NCBI GenBank assembly: GCA_934647165.1 | Contig: CAKUFA010000002.1 | Location: forward strand, 1-64,000 | Source of the DNA: an uncultured Clostridia bacterium | Lineage (GTDB): Bacteria; Bacillota; Clostridia; Christensenellales; Aristaeellaceae | DNA length: 64,000 nt | Direction of reading: 5' to 3' | Part shown: positions 32,755 to 41,445 of the stretch, one piece after another | How the letters are laid out: each line of letters begins with the position of its first letter | Position numbering within the stretch: the first letter of the stretch is position 1 | Notes under the pieces: generated by a model | Databases searched by the model: none | What the model was told of the DNA's origin: nothing | Seen by the model: only the letters and a program-made list of their open reading frames with translations | Program-made: the position numbers and the translations under genes

Positions 32755-33384
32755 ATGACGATTATTTGGGACTGGAACGGCACGCTGCTGGACGATGTGG
32801 AGGTCATGATTGCATCGGACAACCGGGTGTTTGAACGCCGGGGATTGCGGCGCATCACCCTGGAGGAGTACAGGCACCTTTTTCGCCATCCCGTGGCAGA
32901 TTTTTATGCGGAGCTAGGCATCACGGGCGACGCATTTCGGCAGGTTTCCCGGGAGTGGCTGGAGGAGTACACGGTCGCGTCCAAACAGTGCGGTTTGCGC
33001 GGCGATGCGGCGGATACGCTGCGCCGCTTCCATGCGGCGGGCTTCCGGCAGGCGCTCATCAGCGCCAGTCCCGCGAAAACCTTGCACGAGCAGGTGGCAC
33101 GCTATCCAGAGCTGAACGGAATGCTGGACGATGTGCTGGGGCTTGGCGATATCTATGCGGCCAGCAAGGTGACATTGGCCGGGGACTATCTCCGAAGCAA
33201 GGGGATCCATCCGGCGGATACGGTGTTCCTCGGTGATACCACCCATGACGCAGAGGTGGCGCAGGTTGCCGGGTGCCGCTGCCTGCTGATTTCCGGAGGG
33301 CATCAGGAGGATGCGGCGCTGCATGCAACGGGCATGCCGGTGCTCCCGTCCCTTGCGGCAGCGGCGGAGCTGCTCGGCGCGTGA
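32755..33384 (+). CDS. HAD-superfamily phosphatase-like hydrolase
   Basis: The 209-residue product has the HAD motifs in order: motif I WDWNGTLLDD, motif II LISASPA, a Lys in ASKVTLAG and motif IV FLGDTTHDAEVA, with a helical cap between. The overall form resembles phosphoglycolate-phosphatase-like HADs. The second Asp of the usual DxDGT is Asn (DWNGT), a variant seen in a recognised subgroup, so the general acid role may be altered. It has its own strong promoter and is followed by the promoter of the ABC importer, so it is probably monocistronic. Confidence 0.85.
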   Translation: MTIIWDWNGTLLDDVEVMIASDNRVFERRGLRRITLEEYRHLFRHPVADFYAELGITGDAFRQVSREWLEEYTVASKQCGLRGDAADTLRRFHAAGFRQALISASPAKTLHEQVARYPELNGMLDDVLGLGDIYAASKVTLAGDYLRSKGIHPADTVFLGDTTHDAEVAQVAGCRCLLISGGHQEDAALHATGMPVLPSLAAAAELLGA

Positions 33385-33466
33385 CCGGTGCGGACTGCCG
33401 ATGAGCAGCGCCGATGTTCAGAAAAACCTTTTGGGAATAAAATATGTAATTTATCTCAATCCTTTA

Positions 33467-33495
33467 TTGACAACTACCAAACAAACGTTTATAAT
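33467..33495 (+). promoter_or_regulatory. Consensus sigma-A promoter of the iron-type ABC importer
   Basis: TTGACA (33467-33472) and TATAAT (33490-33495) are perfect hexamers with 17-base spacing, preceded by an AT-rich stretch (33433-33466) that may act as an UP element. No clear Fur-box palindrome was seen. Confidence 0.85.
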
Positions 33496-33548
33496 GGACT
33501 CAGAAGTTCCCGGAAGGAACAATACAACTCCATAGGAGGGATTCCATT

Positions 33549-34619
33549 ATGAAGAAATTCCTGGCAATCCTGCTCTCGGCTATGATGGTGCTCAGCTGCG
33601 CTGCTTTTGCGTCCGCTGAGGAAGTGGATAAGGATCTGCTGGCTGCCGCACAGGCGGACGGTGAGCTGATCGTTTATGGCTCCGCTGAGGAAGCTTATGT
33701 TTCCGCGGCCTGCCAGAACTTCGAAAAGCTCTATGGCATTAAGGTGAGCTATCAGCGCCTGTCCACGGGCGAAGTGCAGGCCAAGATCACCGAAGAAAAC
33801 GGCAACCCCAGCGCGGACGTGTGGTTCGGCGGCACCTCCGATCCCTATGCGGAAGCGGCCAGCGCCGGTTTGCTGGAAGCCTATGACGCCAAGAACGCTT
33901 CCCACTTGGTGAATGCTAACTATCGCGACGCCGATGGCAAGTGGTACGGCATTTATAAGGGCATCCTGGGCTTCATGGTCAACACCGATGAATTGACCCG
34001 CTTGGGGCTGGAAGCGCCCAAGGATTGGGATGATCTGATCAAGCCCGAATACAAGGGTCTGATCTGGATGTCCAACCCCGCCACCGCCGGCACGGCCAAG
34101 CTGGTCATCAACACCATGGTGCAGAAGAAGGGCCTTGACGAGGCCATGGAATACTTCAAGGAGCTGGATAAGAATATCGCGCAGTACACCAAGTCCGGCT
34201 CCGGCCCCTCCAAGAAAGTTGGCATCGGCGAGTGCGTCATCGGCATCGGTTTCCTGCATGACGGCATCACCCAGATCCTGGACGGCTATGACAACATCCA
34301 GCTGGTGATTCCTTCTTCCGGCACCTCCTTTGAAATCGGCGCAACCGCCATCTTCAAGGGCGCCAAGCACATGAACGCCGCTAAGCTGTGGATCGAATAT
34401 GCCCTCAGCCCGGATTGTGTGAACCTGGCTAAGGACAACGAGAGCTATCAGTTCCTGGTGATCGACAACGCCGAGCAGCCCAAGGAAGCCGCTGAGTTCG
34501 GCCTGGATCCTGATAACGTGATCGACTATGACTTTGCTGACGCCAAGGCCAACACCTCCAAGTATGTGGAAGATTTCTTCAACGCCGTTGGCTCCGACGA
34601 TCGCTTCCAGACGAAGTAA
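33549..34619 (+). CDS. ABC importer substrate-binding protein, iron(III)/AfuA-like
   Basis: The secreted 356-residue binding protein has a signal peptide of about 23 residues ending ASA-EE, a family-typical opening (LIVYGSAEE), then GNPSADVWFGG and TNEL-type lobes. It resembles the type II binding proteins for ferric iron, phosphonate or phosphosugars. There is no standard lipobox; the only early Cys is in VLSCAAF, so release by signal peptidase I seems more likely. ATG 33549 follows ATAGGAGGG. The matching permease and ATPase genes follow. The substrate is inferred from operon type only. Confidence 0.82.
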   Translation: MKKFLAILLSAMMVLSCAAFASAEEVDKDLLAAAQADGELIVYGSAEEAYVSAACQNFEKLYGIKVSYQRLSTGEVQAKITEENGNPSADVWFGGTSDPYAEAASAGLLEAYDAKNASHLVNANYRDADGKWYGIYKGILGFMVNTDELTRLGLEAPKDWDDLIKPEYKGLIWMSNPATAGTAKLVINTMVQKKGLDEAMEYFKELDKNIAQYTKSGSGPSKKVGIGECVIGIGFLHDGITQILDGYDNIQLVIPSSGTSFEIGATAIFKGAKHMNAAKLWIEYALSPDCVNLAKDNESYQFLVIDNAEQPKEAAEFGLDPDNVIDYDFADAKANTSKYVEDFFNAVGSDDRFQTK

Positions 34620-34677
34620 GATTAGCAAAAATGCTGCGGACAAAAGTGGCCCGCGGGCAATGGTTTGCAGTTTTTCC

Positions 34678-34704
34678 GGGGGGATGGTTCACGGCCATTC
34701 CCCC
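34678..34704 (+). terminator. Stable hairpin between binding-protein and permease genes
   Basis: A 10-bp stem (GGGGGGATGG with CCATTCCCCC) is followed by only TTTG. It probably protects the binding-protein mRNA end or partially terminates, giving more binding protein than permease. Confidence 0.6.
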
Positions 34705-34740
34705 TTTGTGAATCAATTTGATAGTTGAGGTGGTGCAGCC

Positions 34741-36489
34741 GTGGCAACGGCAAACAGCAAGCGCCTGGACAGAAAGAAGTTTTTCGGTGATCCCCTGCTG
34801 GTTATCACCATTGCCATTCTGTTGGTTTTCCTGGCGCTGTTTATCCTCTATCCTCTGGCCATGCTGCTGGTGGACAGCGTTTATGAAGCGGCCACCGGGC
34901 TAACGTTGAGCGTGTTCGGGCGTGTGTTGGGCATGGCGCGGTTCCGCACGGCGTTTTCCAACACCATTGTGCTGGGGCTGATAACCGGTCTCGGCTCCAC
35001 ACTGCTGGGGTTGCTCTTCGCGTATGTGGATGTGTATGTCCGCATCCGTTCCCGGGTGGTCAAGAAGCTTTTTGATGTGGTGAGTATGTTGCCGGTGGTA
35101 TCCCCACCCTTTGTGCTCAGCTTATCCATGATTCTGCTTTTTGGCCGTTCGGGTATCATCACCCGCACCATTCTGGGAATTTATGATGCGGATGTGTATG
35201 GGCTCAAGGGAATTGCCATTGTGCAGATCCTCACCTTTTTCCCTGTGTGCTACATGATGATGAAGGGTCTGCTCAAGAACATTGACCCCTCCTTGGAGGA
35301 AGCCAGCCGTGATATGGGCGCTTCCCGCTGGAAGGTGTTCACTTCCGTGACGTTGCCGCTGATGCTGCCCGGCATCGGTAATGCGTTTCTGGTTACCTTC
35401 ATCGAGTCCGTGGCTGATTTTGCCAACCCCATGATGATTGGCGGCAGCTATGATACGCTGGCCACAACCATCTACTTGCAGGTAACCGGCGGCACCTACG
35501 ACAAGGCGGGCGCATCGGCCATGGCTATTATCCTGCTGATGTTGACGCTGGTGCTTTTCCTGATCCAGAAGTATTATCTGGAGCGGAAAACCGCGCAGAC
35601 GCTCACCGGCAAAGCCAGCCGGGAGCGCATGCTTATCACCGACCGCAGTGTGCGGATTCCGCTCATCACGCTGTGCTCGCTGGTCAGCGCGTTTGTGGTG
35701 CTCATGTACATTTCCATCCCCTTCGGCGCGCTTTTCAAGCTCTGGGGCAAGGATTACAGCCTGACCTTCAAGCATTTTGAGTACATGATGAAATACGACG
35801 GGCTCAAGGCTTTCCGCGACTCCTTTATCCTGTCCATCATTGCCGCGCCCATCACCGCGCTTTTGAGCATGATTATCAGCTATATCGTGGTGAAGAAGAA
35901 ATTCCGCTCCAAGGCCTTCATTGAGTTTGTGTCCATGCTGGCCATGGCCGTGCCTGGCACGGTGCTGGGCGTGGGTTATATCCGCGGCTTTGCCACAGGC
36001 GTGTTCCACACGGGCTTTCTGGAGGGCATCTACGGCACGGGGCTGATCCTGATTATTGTTTTCATCGTGCGCAGCCTGCCGGTGGGTACCCGCAGCGGTA
36101 TTTCCGCGCTGCGGCAGATTGATAAATCCATTGAGGAATCAGCTTACGATATGGGTGCGGGCAGCGGCCGCGTGTTTATGACCGTTACGCTCCCCCTCAT
36201 CAAGGATTCATTCTTCAGCGGTTTGGTCACATCGTTCGTGCGGTCCATCACCGCTATTTCCGCCATCATTCTGCTGGTGACGCCGAAGTACCTGCTCATC
36301 ACCTGCAAGATTAATGAATTTGCCGAAAAGGGCAAATACGGCGTTGCCTGCGCCTATGCCACAGTGCTGATCGCCATTGTGTATGCGTCCATTATGCTGA
36401 TGAACCTGGTCATGAAGGGGTTTGGCACCAGCAAAAAGCAGAAAGCAGGCAAAACCACCAAACGCAAGGAGGTTGTGGCAAATGGTTAA
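34741..36489 (+). CDS. ABC importer permease, two fused halves (FbpB/AfuB type)
   Basis: The 582-residue polytopic membrane protein is made of two homologous permease halves of about six helices. Each has an EAA loop that docks the ATPase: EEASRDMGASRWKVF (first half) and EESAYDMGAGSGRVF (second half). Fused permeases of this kind are typical of ferric-iron (Fbp/Afu/Sfu) and some phosphosugar importers. GTG 34741 follows TTGAGGTGG. The C-terminal tail is strongly basic, and its last codons overlap the start of the ATPase gene by eight bases. Confidence 0.9.
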   Translation: MATANSKRLDRKKFFGDPLLVITIAILLVFLALFILYPLAMLLVDSVYEAATGLTLSVFGRVLGMARFRTAFSNTIVLGLITGLGSTLLGLLFAYVDVYVRIRSRVVKKLFDVVSMLPVVSPPFVLSLSMILLFGRSGIITRTILGIYDADVYGLKGIAIVQILTFFPVCYMMMKGLLKNIDPSLEEASRDMGASRWKVFTSVTLPLMLPGIGNAFLVTFIESVADFANPMMIGGSYDTLATTIYLQVTGGTYDKAGASAMAIILLMLTLVLFLIQKYYLERKTAQTLTGKASRERMLITDRSVRIPLITLCSLVSAFVVLMYISIPFGALFKLWGKDYSLTFKHFEYMMKYDGLKAFRDSFILSIIAAPITALLSMIISYIVVKKKFRSKAFIEFVSMLAMAVPGTVLGVGYIRGFATGVFHTGFLEGIYGTGLILIIVFIVRSLPVGTRSGISALRQIDKSIEESAYDMGAGSGRVFMTVTLPLIKDSFFSGLVTSFVRSITAISAIILLVTPKYLLITCKINEFAEKGKYGVACAYATVLIAIVYASIMLMNLVMKGFGTSKKQKAGKTTKRKEVVANG

Positions 36490-37558
36490 GGAGCCTAAAG
36501 GCGTTAAGCTCGACCATATTTCAAAGATTTATCAGGATCCCAAAACAGGGGAAGACTTCTATGCGGTGAAAGATGTGAGCCTGGACATTGCGCCGGGCAG
36601 CTTCATCACCTTGCTGGGACCCTCCGGCTGCGGCAAAACAACGACCCTGCGCATGATTGCAGGCTTTGAATCGCCGGATGAAGGGGAAATCTACCTAGGC
36701 GGCGAGGCGATCAACGAGTTGACGCCCAACAAGCGCGATACGGCCATGGTGTTCCAGAGCTATGCGCTGTTCCCCCACTATAACGTGTTTGACAATGTGG
36801 CCTATGGCCTGAAGCTGCGCAAGGTGCCTAAAGCGGAAATTGAGCGCCGGGTGACGGAAATCCTGGCCATGGTGGAGCTTTCCGGCATGGAAGGCCGCAT
36901 GACCAACCAGCTTTCCGGCGGCCAGCAGCAGCGTGTGGCGCTGGCACGGGCTCTGGTGGTGGAGCCGGGCGTGCTGCTGTTTGACGAGCCGCTGTCTAAC
37001 CTGGATGCAAAGCTGCGTGTGCAGATGCGCACGGAAATTCGCCGCATTCAGCAGAAGCTGGGTATTACCGCCATTTACGTGACCCACGATCAGGCGGAAG
37101 CCATGTCCATTTCCGACCAGATTATTCTCATGCGCAAGGGCGTCATTGCGCAGATGGGAACGCCTATGGAAATTTACTATCATCCCAACAGCGAGTTTGT
37201 GGCAGATTTCATTGGAGAGTGCAACTTCCTGCCCGGTGTGGTGGAAGCGTCCACCCCGCAGGAGACGGATGTGCGCGTTGGCGACAAGGTGGTCACGGTG
37301 CTTTCCGATGTGAATGCTTATAAGGGTGACCGGTGCGAAATTGTTCTGCGCCCTGAGGCCATTGCTATTGGAGACAGCGGTATGCTGCCCTGCACGGTGG
37401 AATTGAGCTGCTTTATGGGCAGCTATCAGAACTATCATGTGCGCGTTGGCGACACACTGGTGAAAATTGCTGACAACTGCCCTGTGAACAAGAAAATTTT
37501 CGCAGTGGGCGACCAGGCGTTCATTTCCTTTGACAAAGCGTGCGCACACCTGCTGTAA
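36482..37558 (+). CDS. ABC importer ATPase (FbpC/PotA type)
   Basis: The 358-residue ATPase energises the upstream permease. It has Walker A GPSGCGKTTT, Q-loop FQSYALFPHYNVF, signature LSGGQQQR, Walker B LLFDEPLSNLD and the switch VTHDQ. A C-terminal TOBE-like domain is present (about residues 275-358). ATG 36482 follows AAGGAGG inside the end of the permease gene, so the two are translationally coupled. The operon ends at the terminator 33 bases downstream. Confidence 0.94.
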   Translation: MVKEPKGVKLDHISKIYQDPKTGEDFYAVKDVSLDIAPGSFITLLGPSGCGKTTTLRMIAGFESPDEGEIYLGGEAINELTPNKRDTAMVFQSYALFPHYNVFDNVAYGLKLRKVPKAEIERRVTEILAMVELSGMEGRMTNQLSGGQQQRVALARALVVEPGVLLFDEPLSNLDAKLRVQMRTEIRRIQQKLGITAIYVTHDQAEAMSISDQIILMRKGVIAQMGTPMEIYYHPNSEFVADFIGECNFLPGVVEASTPQETDVRVGDKVVTVLSDVNAYKGDRCEIVLRPEAIAIGDSGMLPCTVELSCFMGSYQNYHVRVGDTLVKIADNCPVNKKIFAVGDQAFISFDKACAHLL

Positions 37559-37590
37559 AAAAGACCCGAGATTATTGCTGGTGGAATTTA

Positions 37591-37623
37591 CCCTGCGGAA
37601 AGCAAGCTTTCCGCAGGGCTTTT
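37591..37623 (+). terminator. Intrinsic terminator of the ABC importer operon
   Basis: A 12-bp stem CCCTGCGGAAAG (37591-37602) with CTTTCCGCAGGG (37607-37618) is followed by CTTTT. Confidence 0.85.
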
Positions 37624-37948
37624 GCATGGCGTTGAGAAGCTGGAAAGGAGGAATATCTCCTCCCGGTCAAGTGAATAAGCCGCCTGAAAGCGGAAAGAAG
37701 GCAGCCTGCACCGGGAATTTTGGCAAACCTTCGCAGTGTTTTCACGGCGCGGTGTGCTTTACAATCCCATCAAAAAACAGTATAATGAAACAAGTACCTG
37801 TGGGGGTGCGCTGTTTAACGAACAAAAAAACGGCGCAACGGGTGCGCTTGGACTGCGCGGAGGTGCACCTTGTATGTCCTCTGGCAGCAAAAACGAATGG
37901 ATTCCGCTGCGCTTTGCAGCGTTTTGACCCCCGAAAGAGGGAGGCAGC
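37624..37948 (+). other. Intergenic region before parA
   Basis: About 325 bases with no supported gene; a frame across it has no family resemblance. It holds a short GGAGGA/TCCTCC hairpin near 37650, the parA promoter and a roughly 155-base leader. I looked for a parS-type TGTTTCACGTGAAACA palindrome here and elsewhere in the window and saw none. Confidence 0.5.
37758..37786 (+). promoter_or_regulatory. Sigma-A promoter of parAB
   Basis: TTTACA (37758-37763) and consensus TATAAT (37781-37786) are 17 bases apart. Confidence 0.7.
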
Positions 37949-38722
37949 ATGGCGAAAACAATCGCAATAACCAACCAGAAAGGCGGCGTGGGCAAAACGA
38001 CCACTGCCGTGAATCTCACGGCCATTTTGGCGGACATGGGACAGCGTGTGCTGGTGGTTGACCTTGACCCGCAGGGCAATACAACCAGCGGCTATGGACT
38101 CAAGGCCGGGGAAAACTGCGTATATGAAGCGCTGCTGGGGCGTGTGCCGCTCAAAAACTGCATTCGTCCCACACGGGTGCCGAACCTGTCCCTTGTGCCG
38201 GCAGATATTCGCCTGGCGGGGGCGGAGCTGGAGCTGGTGGAGGTGGAGCAGCGGGAGTTTCGCCTGAAAACGGAGCTCAAACAGGTTCAGCGCGATTATG
38301 ACTTTATTTTCATTGATTGCCCGCCGTCGCTGAGCTTGCTGACGTTGAACGCCATGGCGGCGGCGGATCGGGTGATGATCCCCATTCAGTGCGAATACTA
38401 TGCGCTGGAAGGCGTGACGAGCCTGATGAACACCATCAGCCGGGTCAAGCGCACCATTAACCCGCGGATTGACATCGAGGGCGTGCTGCTGACCATGCTG
38501 GACGGCCGCACGAATTTGGGGCTGCAAGTGGTGGATCAGGTGAAGAAGCACTTCAAAAAGAAAGTCTATGCCACCACCATTCCGCGCAGCGTGCGCCTGG
38601 GCGAAGCGCCGTCCCACGGCGAGCCGATTCATGTATATGACCCGCGCTCTGCCGGTGCGGTGGCTTATCGTGCGCTGGCAGTGGAATTTTTGCGGGACAA
38701 TGGCGTGAAAGTGAAGGAATAA
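37949..38722 (+). CDS. parA: Chromosome-partitioning ATPase ParA (Soj)
   Basis: The 257-residue MinD/ParA-family ATPase has the deviant Walker A KGGVGKTTT with the signature lysine at its start, LDPQGN and FIDCPPSLSLLT, and no N-terminal HTH. This is the chromosomal Soj size. With ParB it segregates replicated origins and in sporulators affects Spo0A control. ATG 37949 follows AGAGGGAGG. parB follows after about 175 bases. Confidence 0.94.
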   Translation: MAKTIAITNQKGGVGKTTTAVNLTAILADMGQRVLVVDLDPQGNTTSGYGLKAGENCVYEALLGRVPLKNCIRPTRVPNLSLVPADIRLAGAELELVEVEQREFRLKTELKQVQRDYDFIFIDCPPSLSLLTLNAMAAADRVMIPIQCEYYALEGVTSLMNTISRVKRTINPRIDIEGVLLTMLDGRTNLGLQVVDQVKKHFKKKVYATTIPRSVRLGEAPSHGEPIHVYDPRSAGAVAYRALAVEFLRDNGVKVKE

Positions 38723-38898
38723 GCGGCGTATGCTGCGTTTTCCCAAAGCCGGGGCATCGGGGACTCTGCGTTTTTGCAACGGACTCCTTGTGCTTTGCAA
38801 AGCCAGGAGAAACGGTTTTTGCAGTGGCAAAGGGACAGAGAAGGTTTTTTTCAACTGGGGATGCAAAGCACAAATTGATCACGGGAAGAGGAGAGCAT

Positions 38899-39768
38899 AT
38901 GGCAAAGAAGAGCCGTGGACTGGGACGAGGGTTGGATGCGCTGCTGCCGGAAAGCGATGAAATGGAAGCCGGAATTCAGCAGATTGCTATCGGGGATATT
39001 GACCCGAACGGGGATCAGCCTCGCCGCAGCTTCCCGGATGAATCCCTGGCCCAGCTGGCGCAGTCCATCCGCGATCAGGGCGTGTTGCAGCCCATTCTGG
39101 TGACGCCGCAGATGGGCGGACGCTATCGCATTGTGGCCGGCGAACGCCGCTGGCGTGCCAGCCGCATGGCCGGGCTGGATACAGTGCCCTGCATTGTGCG
39201 GGACATGGACGTGATCCAGCAGATGGAAATTGCGCTGGTGGAAAACCTGCAGCGGGAGGATCTGAACCCCATGGAGCAGGCGTCGGGCATCCGTGCGCTG
39301 ATGCGCCAGTGTGGTTACACCCAGGAGGCAGTGGCGCTTCGGCTGAGCAAGAGCCGCCCGGCGATTGCCAACCTCCTGCGGCTTTTGACCCTGCCCCAGG
39401 ATGTGCAGGAGCTGATCCGTCAGGGACAGCTGTCAGCAGGGCATGCCCGCGTGCTGGCGGGATTGGATGAAGACGACGCAAAGTCCGCGCTGGCCAAGGA
39501 AACGATTGAGAAGGGATACTCCGTGCGGCAGCTGGAGGAGATGGCGGCGCAGCGCAGGGGCGGAAACACGGCAGCGCCCGCAGCACATCGCAGGCTGCGG
39601 CAGCTGCCGGTGGAGCTTAAGGAGCTGGAAGGCCGCATTCGGGAAACCATGGGTATCCGTGCTACGTTGACCGGCAGCGCGCGCAAGGGCAAAATTGTGC
39701 TGACTTATTATTCCGAGGAAGAATTGGAACATTTGAACGATCTGCTGCAGCGGATGCAGGAAATGTGA
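38899..39768 (+). CDS. parB: Chromosome-partitioning protein ParB (Spo0J)
   Basis: The 289-residue CTPase and parS-binding protein has an N-terminal basic tail (KKSRGLGRGLDALLP), the CTP-binding motifs RYRIVAGERRWRA and ENLQREDLNPMEQA, and a central HTH (TQEAVALRLSKSRPAIANLLR). A C-terminal dimerisation domain ends in an acidic/leucine run (EELEHLNDLLQRM). ATG 38899 follows GGAAGAGGAG; longer in-frame starts lack a ribosome binding site. It is downstream of parA and probably co-transcribed. Confidence 0.94.
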   Translation: MAKKSRGLGRGLDALLPESDEMEAGIQQIAIGDIDPNGDQPRRSFPDESLAQLAQSIRDQGVLQPILVTPQMGGRYRIVAGERRWRASRMAGLDTVPCIVRDMDVIQQMEIALVENLQREDLNPMEQASGIRALMRQCGYTQEAVALRLSKSRPAIANLLRLLTLPQDVQELIRQGQLSAGHARVLAGLDEDDAKSALAKETIEKGYSVRQLEEMAAQRRGGNTAAPAAHRRLRQLPVELKELEGRIRETMGIRATLTGSARKGKIVLTYYSEEELEHLNDLLQRMQEM

Positions 39769-39860
39769 GGCGCAAGTGCGCGGCACAGCCGCTTTCTCCG
39801 TGCACACGAAACAGACGCGCCGGAGAATGAAACCCAATGCCCATGGAAGGATGATTGACA

Positions 39861-40571
39861 ATGAACAAGCAGGAGATGCCGAATCTTCCGCGATGGGACG
39901 GGAAACTGTCCCACCCTTTTTACAGCCATGTGGTGAAGCGTGTGCTGGACTTTCTGCTGGCACTGCTTTTGCTGATACCCGGGTGCATTGTGATGCTGCC
40001 CCTGGCAGTGTGGGTGAAGCTTGACTCCAGGGGGCCGGTCTTCTATCGCGCTATTCGCGGCGGGTATCACAACAAGCCTTTTTATATCCTCAAGTTTCGC
40101 TCCATGGTGGTGGATGCGGACAAGAGCGGCGGATGCACGGCGCTCAACGACAGCCGGGTGACCCGTGCCGGGCGCGTGATGCGCCGGTTGAAACTGGATG
40201 AGCTGCCGCAGCTGTTTAATATCCTCAAGGGCGACATGTCCTTTGTAGGGCCGCGGCCGGAACTGCTGCTGTATACCACCCAGTACACCAAGGAGCAGCA
40301 GTGCATCCTGTGGGTGCGGCCGGGCATCACCGACCGATCCAGCATTGTGTATATTGCCCAGGACGAGCTGGTGGGCGAAGAAAACCCCGTGGAGAACTTT
40401 GAAAAATATATCCTGCCGGAAAAGAACCGCTTGCGGGTGGAATATGCCATGCATCAATCCTTCCCGCTGGATTGTCAGCTTTTCTTTGAGACCATTGGCG
40501 GGGTGTTTGGCAAGGCGAAGAAAATGGCGGACGAAAAGGCCGCCGCGCACAAGGAGGCGCCCCATGCCTGA
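39861..40571 (+). CDS. Undecaprenyl-phosphate sugar phosphotransferase (bacterial sugar transferase)
   Basis: The 236-residue membrane enzyme transfers a sugar-1-phosphate onto the lipid carrier to start a surface glycan. One N-terminal membrane segment (about 23-47) is followed by the catalytic block: RGPVFYRAIRGG, FYILKFRSM, LKLDELPQLFNILKGDMS and FVGPRPE. The large N-terminal domain of WbaP-type enzymes is absent. ATG 39861 follows GGAAGG. The 3' end overlaps the transketolase gene by eight bases, tying it to the glycan group downstream. Confidence 0.9.
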   Translation: MNKQEMPNLPRWDGKLSHPFYSHVVKRVLDFLLALLLLIPGCIVMLPLAVWVKLDSRGPVFYRAIRGGYHNKPFYILKFRSMVVDADKSGGCTALNDSRVTRAGRVMRRLKLDELPQLFNILKGDMSFVGPRPELLLYTTQYTKEQQCILWVRPGITDRSSIVYIAQDELVGEENPVENFEKYILPEKNRLRVEYAMHQSFPLDCQLFFETIGGVFGKAKKMADEKAAAHKEAPHA

Positions 40572-41445
40572 AAAAACCTATACGGAATGGACGCACGCAG
40601 CCTTTGGAACGGAGAAAATCCACACGGAGGATCCGCGGGTGCTGGCGTGGCTGATCCGCCGCCATGGGCTGGAAATGACGCACCTGAGCCGGGGCAGCCA
40701 TATCGGCGCGATTTTTTCCCTGGCAGAGATTATGGCGGTGCTTTACACAGGCGTGCTGCATGTGGATCCGAAAAATCCATGCATGCCTGAGCGGGACCGG
40801 CTGATCCTGAGCAAAGGACATGCGGGCGCGGCCGTGTATGCGGCGCTAGCTGAACGCGGCTTTTTTCCGGTGGAGGAACTGAAGACGCACTATCAGAACG
40901 GATCGCGGCTATCGGGGCATGTGAGCCACAAAGGCGTGCCGGGGGTGGAGTTTTCTACCGGTTCGCTGGGGCACGGGTTGTCCGTGGCAAGCGGCATGGC
41001 GCTGGCGGCCAAGCTGGACAAAAAGCAGCATCGGGTGTATGCAGTGCTGGGCGACGGCGAGTGTGACGAGGGCGCGGTGTGGGAGGCGGCTCTGCAGGCG
41101 CACCAGTATCGGTTGGACAACCTGATTGCGGTGATTGACCACAACCGGATGCAATCCCTTGATTTTTGTGAAAACACCCTGGCGTTGGAGCCCTTTGGAG
41201 ACAAATGGCGCGCCTTTGGCTGGAACGTCATCACAGTGGATGGACACGATGTGGACGCGCTGCAGGAGGCTTTCCGGCAGGCAAAGGACGCAATGGGCAA
41301 AGAGAAACCAACCGTAATCATTGCGGTGACGGTGAAGGGCAAGGGTGTAAGCTTTATGGAAAACGACATCCTTTGGCATTACCGCACGCCCCAGGGAGAA
41401 GAATACGAAGCGGCGCTGAAGGAACTGGAGGCGCAAAGGCCATGA
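40564..41445 (+). CDS. Transketolase N-terminal subunit
   Basis: The 293-residue product corresponds to the thiamine-diphosphate-binding half of transketolase: SKGHAGAAVYAAL, GSLGHGLSVASGMA, and GDGECDEGAVWEA as the diphosphate/Mg motif. The C-terminal half is encoded by the next gene, overlapping by four bases. Split transketolases occur in central metabolism and in surface-polysaccharide loci. Here the flanking sugar transferase and LicD genes suggest production of a sugar precursor for a glycan. The start overlaps the sugar transferase gene. Confidence 0.9.
   Translation: MPEKTYTEWTHAAFGTEKIHTEDPRVLAWLIRRHGLEMTHLSRGSHIGAIFSLAEIMAVLYTGVLHVDPKNPCMPERDRLILSKGHAGAAVYAALAERGFFPVEELKTHYQNGSRLSGHVSHKGVPGVEFSTGSLGHGLSVASGMALAAKLDKKQHRVYAVLGDGECDEGAVWEAALQAHQYRLDNLIAVIDHNRMQSLDFCENTLALEPFGDKWRAFGWNVITVDGHDVDALQEAFRQAKDAMGKEKPTVIIAVTVKGKGVSFMENDILWHYRTPQGEEYEAALKELEAQRP

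Noticed and set aside
37630..37948. Possible small gene in the parA leader region
   Set aside because: The frame overlaps the promoter and the parA ribosome binding site and shows no motif or ribosome binding site.
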